Source: Ascaphus truei (lineage: Eukaryota; Chordata; Amphibia; Anura; Ascaphidae). Taken from it: a DNA stretch of 64,000 nucleotides. The first letter of the stretch is position 1; the number at the start of each line of letters is the position of its first letter. The stretch is from positions 220,373,889 through 220,437,888 of the forward strand of contig CM071568.1 of assembly GCA_036426205.1 (NCBI GenBank), written 5' to 3'. This document shows positions 54,676-64,000 of the stretch, piece by piece. A program made the translations under genes and the position numbers. The notes under the pieces are model-generated. The model ran no database searches, was not told the origin of the DNA, and saw only the letters and a program-made list of their open reading frames with translations.

Positions 54676-54941
54676 ATTGCCAATAAAAAACATCCCTTGT
54701 GAGCACATTCACATGTCTTAGACAGGTCTGCAACCCTGCCTTTCAACTTTCAACCATTATCACCTACTGTAGCATAAAGTGCTCCCACTGCAAGGGTTTC
54801 TGGGAAATTACATGCAAATGAGCACACAATGTGTAACCTTTTGCCTGGAATATCCATTCACATGGAGCCCATTTAAGCAAATGCATCGCCGTTCACACAG
54901 TTTTTAAGCACAGCATGGGACTAGCAAAGCAAGTCAAACCA

Positions 54942-54984
54942 CTCAGAGACATGTTTCAACCTTTATGGGTATCATCAGTGTGAG
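54942..54984 (-). ncRNA. Hammerhead-like motif with intact core
   Basis: Minus strand: CTCA, CA, core CTGATGA, U, stem II ACC with GGT around CATAAA, U, GAAA, minimal stem III (A-U, C-G around AU), GUC, then UC and TGAG. Stem I pairs CTCA with TGAG across a 2x2 internal loop. GUC is the preferred cleavage triplet. Confidence 0.5.
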
Positions 54985-55645
54985 GTTGGTTTATACTTGC
55001 TTTGCAATATTTCTAGGCTGGGTAGGTTTACCATATACATTTTAAGTTATGGTGGGTGAAAAAGGCAACAAAAAACCTCAACCTCCGCACACAGGAGAAG
55101 GATACCATTGCTGAGTCGGACGGTAGTATTGGCTTATGAGAGCCTATCTCCTACCTGCTCATTTACCGTGTACTTTTGTGAGTGGGCATTTGACTGTTTT
55201 TATTGTTCTATAAACTACATTGTTATACTTTAATGCACTAGGTGTGCGCCTGTTTTTTTCTTTTCTTTTTCATAGGTATCAACAGGGAGTAGTGATCCCT
55301 TTGAAACGGGCTGCCTTTTACCTGGATGCGTCATTTTGGAACAGGACTGTTTTTTAAGGTTTTTTAACGGTTTTAATCCATTGGTTTTTAATTTATTTAT
55401 TTTTTACAATATATTTGGGGTTTTTTTAGTACATTTTTTATTATTAAAGTATTAGTACATTGCTATTGATTTTATAAAAGTAAAATCCTTAGAATACATA
55501 CAGTAGGTTTTTAATATATATACTGTATATACCTATCTTTGCCACCCCATTGGTTGTATTTCACAGTTAGGTGTACTTAATCACAGTTTGTTAGGTTACA
55601 ATAGAGGCGCTACTTTGGTTTTTTGTTCTGTTTTGATATATATAT
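54985..55645. other. AT-rich DNA, no gene
   Basis: It has T-rich runs and AT-rich repeats, probably the tail of a PLE-like terminal repeat. Nothing coding is recognised. Confidence 0.4.
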
Positions 55646-56284
55646 TGTGGCAGGACGGCCTCGAGGCGGGGTCAGTAAGACGCTAGACACGATGGGAAAT
55701 GTTCAACTATAGTGGTTTATTAGCCACATCCAAAATAGAGTACGGGTGCACTGTCCCTTTAAGAAACTACTTTCTTGAAAATTAAAGCCTAGTCCCGTTA
55801 GGGACACTAACTCACTTCTTGAGCCCTTACTAACAGGACAGCCAGCTAACCTGGTCATGCCCAAAACATGCTACACAAAGGATAACGATACGAATAAGAA
55901 TAAAGTGTTATCTGTTTTGCCGCTCCAGTAGCAACAGGAACACGGTTCCGGGGAGCAGGCTATGTCCAGCCTCGCAGTGATCTTGAGCTTTATCCTGGGT
56001 TGGGGTCCCAGCTGGTCCCAGCAGCCTAGCTCCTTGCAGGACTGGGGGACCAGAGCAACAGCAACGGCTTCCCAGCCGGAAGAGTTCTCTCCACCTTCCT
56101 GTGGAAAAATAAGCTCTCTGTGTGTGTGTAACTTCCTGCTTTTAAACCTGCAGTCTCTCAGGCCTCCTGCTTAATTAGGCTGCAGGTGTGCTTCTTTCTG
56201 TCTGAGGAGATTAACACTCTGTGAACTGGCTGCAGCGTCTCTCCATTCACTATTCCAGCCTACTGAGTCAGTGACTCTGTCACA
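55646..56284 (-). mobile_element. Probable solo LTR, minus strand
   Basis: The block starts TGTGGCAG and ends CTGTCACA, so TG..CA with inverted ends. On the minus strand TTTAAAAG near 56135 could be the TATA element and AATAAACC (55714-55721) the poly(A) signal, in the expected order. ATAT flanks both ends, but the context is AT-rich, so the duplication is not informative. Confidence 0.55.
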
Positions 56285-56338
56285 ATATATAGTATTATAT
56301 AGATAGATAGCGATATACGTATGATATATGAGATAGTG

Positions 56339-56371
<33 letters not shown>

Positions 56372-57813
56372 TATAAGTATATATGTGTAATAGAGTATTT
56401 GCACATACTTCTAGATTCGAGAAAGAAAATCCATCTGTGACTGTACACCCCACTTTGGCCAAAATGTTAAACTAAAAGACCATTTTATATAATAGATATC
56501 TATACATATATATTTAGACACTGTACCGTGTATAAGATTCACTGGAGGTGCACTGAGCTCTGTCTGTGTTTCATGTTCTGTCTCTGGTTTTAAATGTAAT
56601 TTAATAAACAAGTAGAAATAAAGACAAGCAAAAATGGAAAAAACATAATTTATAAACATGAAATTATGTTGACAGAGTTTGTAAGATAAACTGACAAAAT
56701 GTACCACGATTGTCTAAGTTACAGTATTGAAAAGAGACTTGGAGACAGATAGACTAACATAAAGACTGACAGATATAGTATTTTGAGGAATTAAGATTGA
56801 GGGATAGAAAATGGCAAGGCGAGATAAATGTATCTGCAGTACAGACAGCTTAAGAAAATTCATACAGAAACAGAAATATTGCAAGATAGCTAGAGGCCCT
56901 AAATGTTGTGTTAGGACATGAACAGAACAACAAGAAAGTATTACTCTTATTAGCAGATTCACCAATACCAACAATATAAAATATAGTTTGAGCAAAATAA
57001 TAACAGTAGATCAATAAAGGTGCTAAATGTCTTCAGACAAAATATTATATATTAATTTCTTTTTTGTTGAGTCTGGTTGTTCATATCACTCAATCGTTTT
57101 TGGCTGAAGAAGCCAGATCTCCATTGACTCCTTCTTTGTTTCTTCTTTCTCACCATCCAGGTGGCACTTTGGATAGTCTGGGTGTGCCTAAAAAATGTCT
57201 ACATACTGCTAATGATTCACTGAGGTAGCTGTTTCAGAATTTATACACGTAGCTGTTGCTTTCGTATAAGTTGCTCCAAAAAAAAAGACAATAATATATA
57301 ATATTTTTTCGTCTAAAGTGTTGTCTAGTGATCAACTCCAGTTATTGGAGAATGGGTTATCTGTTGTCACTGTTAATAACACTTCCTTAGATCAAGCAGA
57401 GGTAGACCTATTCAGATTTATTTGTTCAGTCAAATTAAAAATGGCCTTCTCTAATGCCACACAGATAGCCCATTTGGGGAGGTAACACCACGGGAAGGTG
57501 TTCGTAGGGGTGAGGAGCGAGGATCACCTAAGTGAGACCAGAGAGGGTGACGTTGATATTGGGAATATGAAACCCACGCTAGGTGAGAGCTACAGGCTAA
57601 AACCTAAGAGTAAATACATACCACTGAGTTATAATTAAACGCTTAATACATTTATTACTTTGGATAAATTTGACCATACATTTTTTATTTTGAGGAAAAA
57701 TGTATTTTATTTATAATGAAATAGAACGTCATAGGACAACTTAATGAGGAAAAAGATATTATTTTCAAACCGTCTGACTAGGGTGGTGTTTTGGTGTTCA
57801 TGGACTATATTAA
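56285..57813. other. AT-rich DNA, no gene
   Basis: AT microsatellite at 56345-56372, then AT-rich sequence with no recognised protein. The ORFs at 56411-56995 are Ile/Leu/Phe-rich chance frames. Confidence 0.45.
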
Positions 57814-58945
57814 TGTGGGGATTGCCCGCCGGCCCCGTGACGCACTCCGTGACGGGACGAGTGCCGCACGCCGCGTTACCAGCTTGGGGGACACCGTGTG
57901 TCCCGTACTTAGGCCCCGCCCCGTGATGTGTCCCGTGACAAGGCGGTTGACGCGCGCCACTCTACCAGGCTGGGGGACACCGCATGGATCCCACTCAGGT
58001 TCTTCCCCGTGACATCACGGGTAAGGCACACCACGCGCAGGCTACGCACAAGTGCCACACAACTATGGGCACATGAGGGGTTAACTCCATCTCCAATTAT
58101 CCTTCACCTGCATTTCTCCCCGCCCCTGCCTATCAGTGGACTTAAAATGTCTAGGGGGCGGGTTTCATTCATTACTCTGCAGCTTTGTGCTGCTCCCCCA
58201 TTGGCTGTATCTTCCTTTAATACTCAGCCAGCTCTAAGGCAAACTGGTTGAGCATAAACCCTGTTTCTGTACAGATGCAGGGGCCGTTATTGGAACAAAT
58301 CCTGGAGCCGTTTTCTTGTGCGCTGCTGTACTCCACTTGGCATTAACGCGGCCATTCGCCCCAGGCACACGTGTTTATCGCGGTTGCTTTGTTTGAATTT
58401 CATGGATTGTGTGCAATTAAATGCAATTAAATGAATGAGTTGTAATGTGTGCAGTACTGTGCTACTGTGTCAATTTCAGGTGTTTAAAAACCAGAACACT
58501 AAAATGCAATTTTCTGCACTCGCGTCTAAAGGCGGTATGGTTGGAAGAAATTGCGCGCCATCACATTGGTATTCCAAGGAATACACTGCATGAAGTGTTC
58601 GAATAACGGCCGATGCATCTGTACTTGTGTTTGCGTCAAACACCCTGCTGCCTTGTTGCTGTCATGTCTTGCGTATCCTGTTCCTGTTTTGACCGCGGCT
58701 TGTATCTGGACATCCGCCTCTACCTTCTCGACTCTTGGACCCTGGCACCGCACAATGACTATCCGACTTCTCCAATCCCTTACCACTTTGAGTATATATG
58801 ACCATTCTGATCCTTCCTATCCTGACCCAGCTACACGACCTTAGTCTGTACTCCGGACGCGGTCTCGCGGTTGGAGGTCGGTGTATTCCAACATCCCCAC
58901 CTTAGCCTCACGGTCCTGTCCTGTTTGTGGTGAGCACTAGTTACG
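57814..58945 (+). mobile_element. Solo LTR, Gypsy-like, 5-bp duplication ATTAA
   Basis: It starts TGTGGGGATTGCCC and ends ..GTTACG, with ATTAA at 57809-57813 and 58946-58950. The terminal CG is probably a mutated CA. The 3' portion (GTCTCGCGG..GGTGAGC) resembles the Gypsy LTR at 13377-14434. A 350-bp MITE is nested inside. No internal genes remain, as expected after LTR-LTR recombination. Confidence 0.75.
58272..58621. mobile_element. TA-flanked MITE nested in the solo LTR
   Basis: Ends CAGATGCAGGGGCCGTTATT and, on the minus strand, CAGATGCATCGGCCGTTATT are inverted repeats flanked by TA (58270-58271 and 58622-58623). It has no coding capacity. It is younger than the LTR it sits in. Confidence 0.8.
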
Positions 58946-59316
58946 ATTAACTATAGAAAGAATATTTTTTAACACCTATCTAAACATGAGCACTAAATAC
59001 TACCAAAATAACGTATTTAAATTCAGCATGTGTCTGGCACTCTGGCAGATGGCACAGTAAATATTTTTGTACCTGTTCTATTATACCATAGCCACCTTTC
59101 TGTATATCCATTATGTAGCACTAAGATGAGTGTTCATACCTGTAGTAGCTCCCTATCCATATCTTCCTTTAAAAGCAGACCACTTCAACTTCCTGGTTTA
59201 CCGTTTAATGTTCCTTGTAGAGCACAACTGAGATATCAGTGGGATATGCTAATAACTAGATTAGCTATATATGTGAGCAGTGAGCAGCTCAAAAGTAAAA
59301 TGTGATAGTGATGCTA

Positions 59317-60043
59317 CAGGTGCGTCGACGAGTATTCTAAAACTTGCCTTAAACTTGCCTTGGAAAATCTGTGGCTCTCACCAACAAGATCCAGGTACAT
59401 GCTGGGTACATGCTGCAACATTTCAGTGACATTTCTGCAGAGACTAAGGCCTCGGACATGGTAGCATTGACAGCGCTCAGAAGCGCTGACGCTCATGCTC
59501 TCCTTCTCAAGCAGGAGTTTTTTTCTGTCCCTGCATGAGCGTCAGCGTGCTCGCTTTTGTGCCGGGTGGGAGTCGGGTGGGAGGCAGGGCGGAGGCGGGA
59601 CTAGCGCGCCACGTCACGGCACCAAAGTCACGGACTGACATTGGCTTTTGGCAGTCACGTGACCGGCCCTCCGCTTTCCTCAGCGGGAAAACTTAAATTT
59701 CCCTGTCGGCTGCAATTCCACACGCCTCCGCACGCCTGCAGAAGCATGCGGAAGCGCCAGCTAAAGCCGTGCTGATAGGGATAATGTTTCCCCTCAGCAC
59801 GACTCAGCGTGGTCTTTTTGACCATGGCCCCGGCCTAATGGCCCATCGGATTAACACAGCAGGAGTCCCTGGCAGTCCCATTCCATTTGAATGGGACTGC
59901 CAGGGACCCCCACTGTTTATCCGATGGGCCATTAGTCTGTCTCGAGAAATTTCACTGAAATGTTGCAGCATGTACCCAGCATGTACCTGGAACTTGTTGG
60001 TGATTGCCCCAGATTTGTTTTAGAATACTCGTCGGCACTACAG
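59317..60043. mobile_element. Palindromic TA-flanked transposon with nested MITE
   Basis: Ends CAGGTGCGTCGACGAGTATT and (minus strand) CTGTAGTGCCGACGAGTATT are flanked by TA. The arms stay complementary inward through TCCAGGTACATGCTGGGTAC and CATTTCAGTGA to TAATGGCCCATCGG, and the right part has its own near-perfect fold around CATTTGAATGG (59836-59935). Without the nested MITE it would be an almost complete hairpin of about 335 bp. Confidence 0.75.
59448..59835 (+). mobile_element. Harbinger-like MITE, TAA duplication
   Basis: Ends GGCCTCGGACATGGT and (minus strand) GGCCGGGGCCATGGT are inverted repeats, flanked by TAA at 59445-59447 and 59836-59838. The empty site AGACTAATGGCCC is confirmed by the mirrored arm of the host palindrome. 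The copy at 1491-1837 is related. Confidence 0.85.
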
Positions 60044-60045
60044 TA

Positions 60046-60384
60046 TCCTTCAATCTGTTTTGCTCACACTGCTGGAGCTGTGGCCTAGAAAAGTAGTGGT
60101 TGTGGGTCCTGGTCCTGTTGGGTCTGACATCATACCAGTTTTAGGTTGGTTCCTTAGGTTTATCAACTCTATATAGTTGGTATAGAAATCCATTTAGGTA
60201 CTTTGCATATCATTAGCTTATCTCCCAGCCTCATGTGGGCTCCCTTTTCAGCCCAGGCATTTTCCCTAATATGTTTGAGGGGAATTATAAATACACAACT
60301 GGAGACATTACTAAATTTAAAGCTCCCATCCCCCTTTCCATCACTTTCCCTCCCTTTATTAACTATCCGCATCGAATTCAACAT
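60046..60384. other. Unclassified DNA, no gene
   Basis: No coding frame or repeat ends were recognised between the palindromic transposon and the solo LTR. Confidence 0.4.
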
Positions 60385-61159
60385 TGTAAGGAAGCAGGGC
60401 TCACGCAACCCCTTCTTACCTGTCCTGGATGCCGTGGCTGCCACCTCTCAGCCCCTGCAGCGGTATCCCCGCTGCAGGGTTGCTCCGCAACGGCCAGCGC
60501 TGGGACACGCGGCCACCATCTTGCCGGAACGCGCTCGGGATGCGCTTGCACAGCGCGCGTCCCCGGCTAGATTTTATTCACCCCTCTGGGCTGCTGGCCA
60601 TGCCCCCTGGCACTCTCTTCAGTCACGCTCATGCTCCCCCTGCTCTACAGCTGATTCCTGGCATTGATCACAGCTCGCACCTATCACAATGCACTCCACG
60701 GCACACCCATGCTCTACCTCCCTCTGTGTTTGGCTCACCTACCTTTATAACCCCAGTTCTTCCTTGGAATCATTGCTCTGCATAGCTTCTGTTACTCTCG
60801 TGTGGATCTCATCTTGATCGCTCTTGTGTTCTTCAGGTTTGACCCAGCTTGGCTGACGACTCCCTCTCTGACTCTCGACCCCGTCTTCCTCCTCACTATG
60901 CTGTTTCTCGCGTCCCTCGATCTCGGCTTGTACCTCGACCTCCCGGACCTCTCTTATCCTCGACCATCGGCTATGGCACCTACCACGGCTCTTCTATCTC
61001 CGGATCTGGCAAGGACCTGAATACTATAGCTATAGTCTCCTGGCCTGGCTACGCAATTTCCACACTCCGGACATGCTTCCTCTGCTGCGGGTGCGTGTTA
61101 CCATACGTCCCACCTCAGTAAAGGGACGGGTCTGGTCTGCGGGCAGCACTACCGTGACA
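60385..61159 (+). mobile_element. Solo LTR, Gypsy-like
   Basis: It starts TGTAAGGAAGCAGGGC and ends ACTACCGTGACA. AACAT (60380-60384) and AATAT (61160-61164) match at four of five positions as a target duplication. The start resembles TGTAAGGAATCC of the minus-strand LTR element. CCTTTATAACC near 60750 may be the TATA box. The overlapping ORFs are non-coding shadows. Confidence 0.7.
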
Positions 61160-61325
61160 AATATGAAATCCGTCCAAATTGTATTCAATGATGGATTTTA
61201 ATGAATCCTTTCGGCTTCTTTAGTATCAAATCCGCTGCCAAATTTTGTTTGGGGAGGTGGGGCAGATTTGGTCTAAACAATCCGCGGGATTTCGAGAAAC
61301 AGATTTGGACTGGGTCGCCCATCTC

Positions 61326-61490
61326 TAGGGACCTGTTAAAAAACACATTACGGAATACAAATATTTAATTTGACAAGATTTAAAAGACCCAACAAATGTA
61401 CCTACTGAATCTCCTGGGACCAAACATTTTGTGCAACATAACCATGGTGTTCAAATTATAGATTGCATTTTACTATTAAAAAGAGGTGGT
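61326..61490 (+). pseudogene. Possible PLE GIY-YIG remnant
   Basis: One frame reads KKHITEYKY, then GTKHFVQHNHGVQ and LKRGG, which resemble the EH...I / AxHF..H / RGG spacing of the PLE nuclease C-terminus. It is short and carries a stop, so the call is weak. Confidence 0.3.
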
Positions 61491-61634
61491 GGGAAAGGCG
61501 CATGCGCAACGACAGAGAGTATGGCAGTTTAGCACTTACACTCCGCTGATGCCCAGGGCAATAAAGATATAACTGACGTTAAAAGCACCCAAATACACCA
61601 TCAAAATACAGAATCCAACGTCCGAATAGAAAAG

Positions 61635-62487
61635 ATGTCAACTAGATCTCGGAACGGAAGAGTTCAAGAGATCTTAAATCATACTTTGCCACCTCTGTGC
61701 TGTCAAGAGCGGGAAGGGGGCCGACACGATCTGAAAGCCCTATTTAACAACCTAAAATCATTATTTCAAGCAGAAATATCAGAGTTGCGAAAAAGACATC
61801 AACCAGACCGGGGACAGGACCGACGAGCTGGAAAAGAAAACGGATGCCACAGCGAAGACAATGAAAAAACATGAAAAGACCACAGCTTACCTGAAGACGC
61901 AGCTAGCATGCATCATGGAGTGGCAGGAAGATGCTGAAAATCGGGACAGGAGGAACAATGTCAGAATAAGACGGAAACCCAAAGCGATTTCTGATGTTGA
62001 AGACTTTGTTTCACGATGGCTAAAGTCAATCCTGTCTGATAAAACAGAAGCAGAGATGTAGCTAGATCGCTGCCACAGAGCACCGAGGGCCAGACTGCAA
62101 GCAGAGGAGGCCCCAAGAGACGTTATAGTCCGCTCCCATTTCTACAAAACTAAGGAAGCTCTCTCCAAAGTCACCAGAAATGTCCCCTTTAAAGCTTTTG
62201 AAGATATACATTTGCAGGTGTTTCAGGACTTATCCTCAAATACATTGGATCGGAGGTGCAGGCTGCAGCTGGTGACCAGAGTACTAAGGGAATAATGGCG
62301 TCTGCTACTGCTGGACTTTCCCGTTCAGTTTGCTGGTCATCATGGGTGGCTGGGGGTAGCCATGCGCTTTCTGGATGAAGGGGCTGAATTCCTAAAAAAC
62401 TTGGAAATAAAATTGACTTTCCCTCACCTCTCAGAAGAAGAACCGTCCCCAGAGGCATCCTGGCATGAAGTGAGGTGCTCAGCATGA
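61635..62487 (+). pseudogene. L1 ORF1 protein relic
   Basis: A start MSTRSRNGRVQEIL is followed, in a shifted frame from 61861, by a coiled-coil end, the RRM entry ENRDRRNNVRIRRKP, DVEDFVSRWLKSIL, then CHRAPRAR, EAPRDVIVRSHFYKTKEAL, FEDIHLQVFQDLSSNTLDRR (C-terminal domain) and EEEPSPEASWHEVR. Stops fall at about 62059 and 62293, and a frameshift near 61860. In L1 this protein coats the RNA as a trimer. ORF2 does not follow here; it may pair with one of the ORF2 copies only as a family relative. Confidence 0.75.
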
Positions 62488-63080
62488 GGACGGGAAGACA
62501 GGGCGGCCAACTGAGGCCCTAGAGAGATGGGATTGCAATCAAGTCCAGCCAAATCACTTTTAAAGATATATTATTGATCCTCTGCTGTGTATCCCTATAG
62601 AGTGACCCTACCCTGGATTCAGAGCAGGGTCTTCTGTGCTGTCATGAAAAGAAAACAGAAAAGTTATTACCTATGCTGGGTCGGGGGCTCGTTCGGAGGA
62701 CCCACCCGGGAACGAGAAACTCCTAGACTGGTTATGATGGCCGGAGATAGCATTGGAAGAAATAAAGATGAGGAAGCAGGTACGGAGAAGCGTGTGATTG
62801 CCAGCTAGATTGCCAGCGGACCCCTGAGCCAGATGACACATGGCAGACAGCAATGGCAGCGGTAAGCGGAGTCGTCACCAGAGGAGCCCCAGCGGAACGT
62901 GGAGGACTCTTGCGCCGGGCAGGGGGTACGTGAGTTCCCCCCCCCCCCCAGAGCAGGGACCCCATATAGTTACAGAAGCGGCAGAAGCTACATTGCAGAG
63001 ACAGTGGATGCTGGGGCCGGAGGTACGGTCTTTTAGGGGGTTAAGGCTGCGGGTTAAAATGGCGGGACATTGCAGCAGCG
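62488..63080. other. Probable L1 inter-ORF DNA and unclassified sequence
   Basis: It directly follows the ORF1 relic. No endonuclease start is recognised. A C-run lies at 62939-62950. The ORFs are short and unrecognised. Confidence 0.35.
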
Positions 63081-63230
63081 GTGCAATTTATTTATTTATA
63101 AAATATTTTACCAGGAAGTAATACATTGAGAGTTACCTCTTGTTTTCAAGTATGTGCTGGGCACAGAGTTAAGACAAATAATACATGGTTACAAATACAG
63201 TCACATAAATGAGCAGGGTATACATTATAT
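63081..63230. repeat. Dispersed repeat fragment (TATTTTACCAGGAAGTAATA)
   Basis: An AT-rich start is followed by TTTTACCAGGAAGTAATACA and TGGGCACAGAGTTA. I recognise this as a recurrent frog-type interspersed fragment from memory only; its class is not clear from the sequence. Confidence 0.35.
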
Positions 63231-63231
63231 A

Positions 63232-64000
63232 TGTAGCCCCCTGTAAACAGCACGGGCTATATATATCTTTCTCCTACTGTGGTAAGTCCTGTTAAGGGCA
63301 GGCACCAGTAGTAATCATGGGTTTTCCCCCTTAACGCCCTGCCCTGAGTGATAGATGCAGGCCCCTGACTCTGCTGCCGGCAAGAGACAGAGGGGAGGTC
63401 CTGCTGACATCATGAGGGGTGGGGCTGACTCTATTTAGAAGCCAGCTCCTGTGAGTGTCAGTTAGTCTACTTCTAGGAAGTCTGTCCTGGGAGTTGGAGG
63501 AGAGAAGTAGGTTGAGCTCTCTCCTGGGAGCAGGAGAGCTACAAAGAGAACTCTGGCCTATGATAGTTGGCGAGTGAGCAGAGCTCCGGTGGGACCAATG
63601 CCCCTCACCCTGATGAGGGGGTGATGGGGAGGATCTACCCCCACCCAGAGGGGACCCTCTGAGGTGGGCACTGGGGTATTGAGGCCCCTCACAGACCATC
63701 CTGTTGGAGTACCTCTTGGAGGAAAGGAGAGGAGAGAGGCTGTACACCTTGGGATTTCTGTGTGTGCTGCTGCTATTGCTGTTGTTGTTGCGGCTGCATG
63801 CTGCAAGGCTGCTGTGTGCGAGCTAGAGACAATAAAGAGAGACATTGCTGATCTTACTAAAGACTGTTGTGTGATTCTGGAGCATCCACCCTGAGACCGG
63901 GGTCAATTCTTCTATACGGGTCCTACCCGATATCCCTAGGAAGGTATAGAGGATGGAGGCGCTGCACCACCACTAAAAGAATGAGGCAACATTGCGGGAA
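63232..64000 (+). mobile_element. Probable LTR, running off the window
   Basis: It begins TGTAGCCCCCTG after AT-rich DNA. CTATTTAG near 63430 may be the core promoter and CAATAAAGAGAG (63828-63839) a poly(A) signal, in LTR order. No TG..CA right end is found before 64000. The proline/serine-rich minus-strand frames over it are not recognised. Confidence 0.4.

Noticed and set aside
55962..56174. 70-codon ORF with a hydrophobic start
   Set aside because: It lies antisense inside a probable solo LTR and ends at a GC-rich repeat.
60203..61121. Several Pro/Leu-rich ORFs
   Set aside because: They overlap the solo LTR at 60385-61159.
1..64000. CRISPR arrays, tRNA, rRNA or bacterial operons
   Set aside because: The regular repeats are eukaryotic mini- and microsatellites; no tRNA box pair or rRNA sequence was recognised by eye.

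Overview
The window looks like intergenic or intronic DNA from a large, repeat-rich vertebrate genome, most likely an anuran amphibian. This is an inference from the mix of elements: Penelope-like elements (PLEs), L1 and CR1-type LINEs, chromodomain Gypsy elements, Harbinger, hAT and Tigger DNA transposons, and GAAACGCGT-type motifs. I see no intact host gene. Almost every protein-like reading frame is a decayed transposon gene. The two exceptions are a forkhead-box pseudogene (6271-7291, minus) and a 1.2-kilocodon ORF of unknown function inside an LTR element (18943-22541, minus).

Layout. 0-5 kb: a CpG-rich, promoter-like block (180-480), two Harbinger-style MITEs, a 750-bp palindromic transposon, a Harbinger transposase pseudogene with a recognisable intron, and a hAT end. 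5-10.5 kb: a hammerhead-like motif, a CCAAT/NRF1 cluster, the forkhead pseudogene split by a 443-bp transposon with TA duplication, and an L1 ORF2 relic. 10.5-17.2 kb: tandem repeats, a Gypsy integrase/chromodomain fragment with its 3' LTR, more copies of the TA-flanked transposon, and an L1 3' end. 17.2-23.1 kb: a minus-strand LTR element without pol, carrying the long Ser/Thr/Pro-rich ORF; its 3' LTR is split by a PLE-like insertion with a 17-bp target duplication. 23-29 kb: hairpin-rich repeats and a pair of 0.53-kb direct repeats. 29.2-34 kb: two PLE GIY-YIG relics, one flanked by 1.18-kb inverted repeats, one arm of which holds a Tigger element with an in-cis empty site on the other arm. 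34.5-41 kb: a CR1 3' end and a long minus-strand L1 (endonuclease, RT, C-terminus) interrupted by an 848-bp PLE insertion with a 12-bp target duplication. 41.5-53.8 kb: CR1 and Rex/CR1-like LINE relics, a Tigger-like MITE, a probable solo LTR and a PLE reverse transcriptase. 55.6-64 kb: three solo LTRs, a palindromic transposon with a nested Harbinger MITE, an L1 ORF1 relic and a partial LTR at the right edge.

The strongest unifying signal is a set of 14 hammerhead-ribozyme-like motifs spread from 5 to 55 kb. The best ones share one architecture: a 3-5 bp stem I, a CUGANGA (or UUGAUAA) core, one extra A, stem II, GAAA, and a tiny 2-bp stem III ending in UH. Their stems differ in sequence but still pair. 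Hammerheads in PLE terminal repeats are established knowledge; the extra A and the UUGAUAA cores are what I see here. All reading was by eye, without alignment or folding software.
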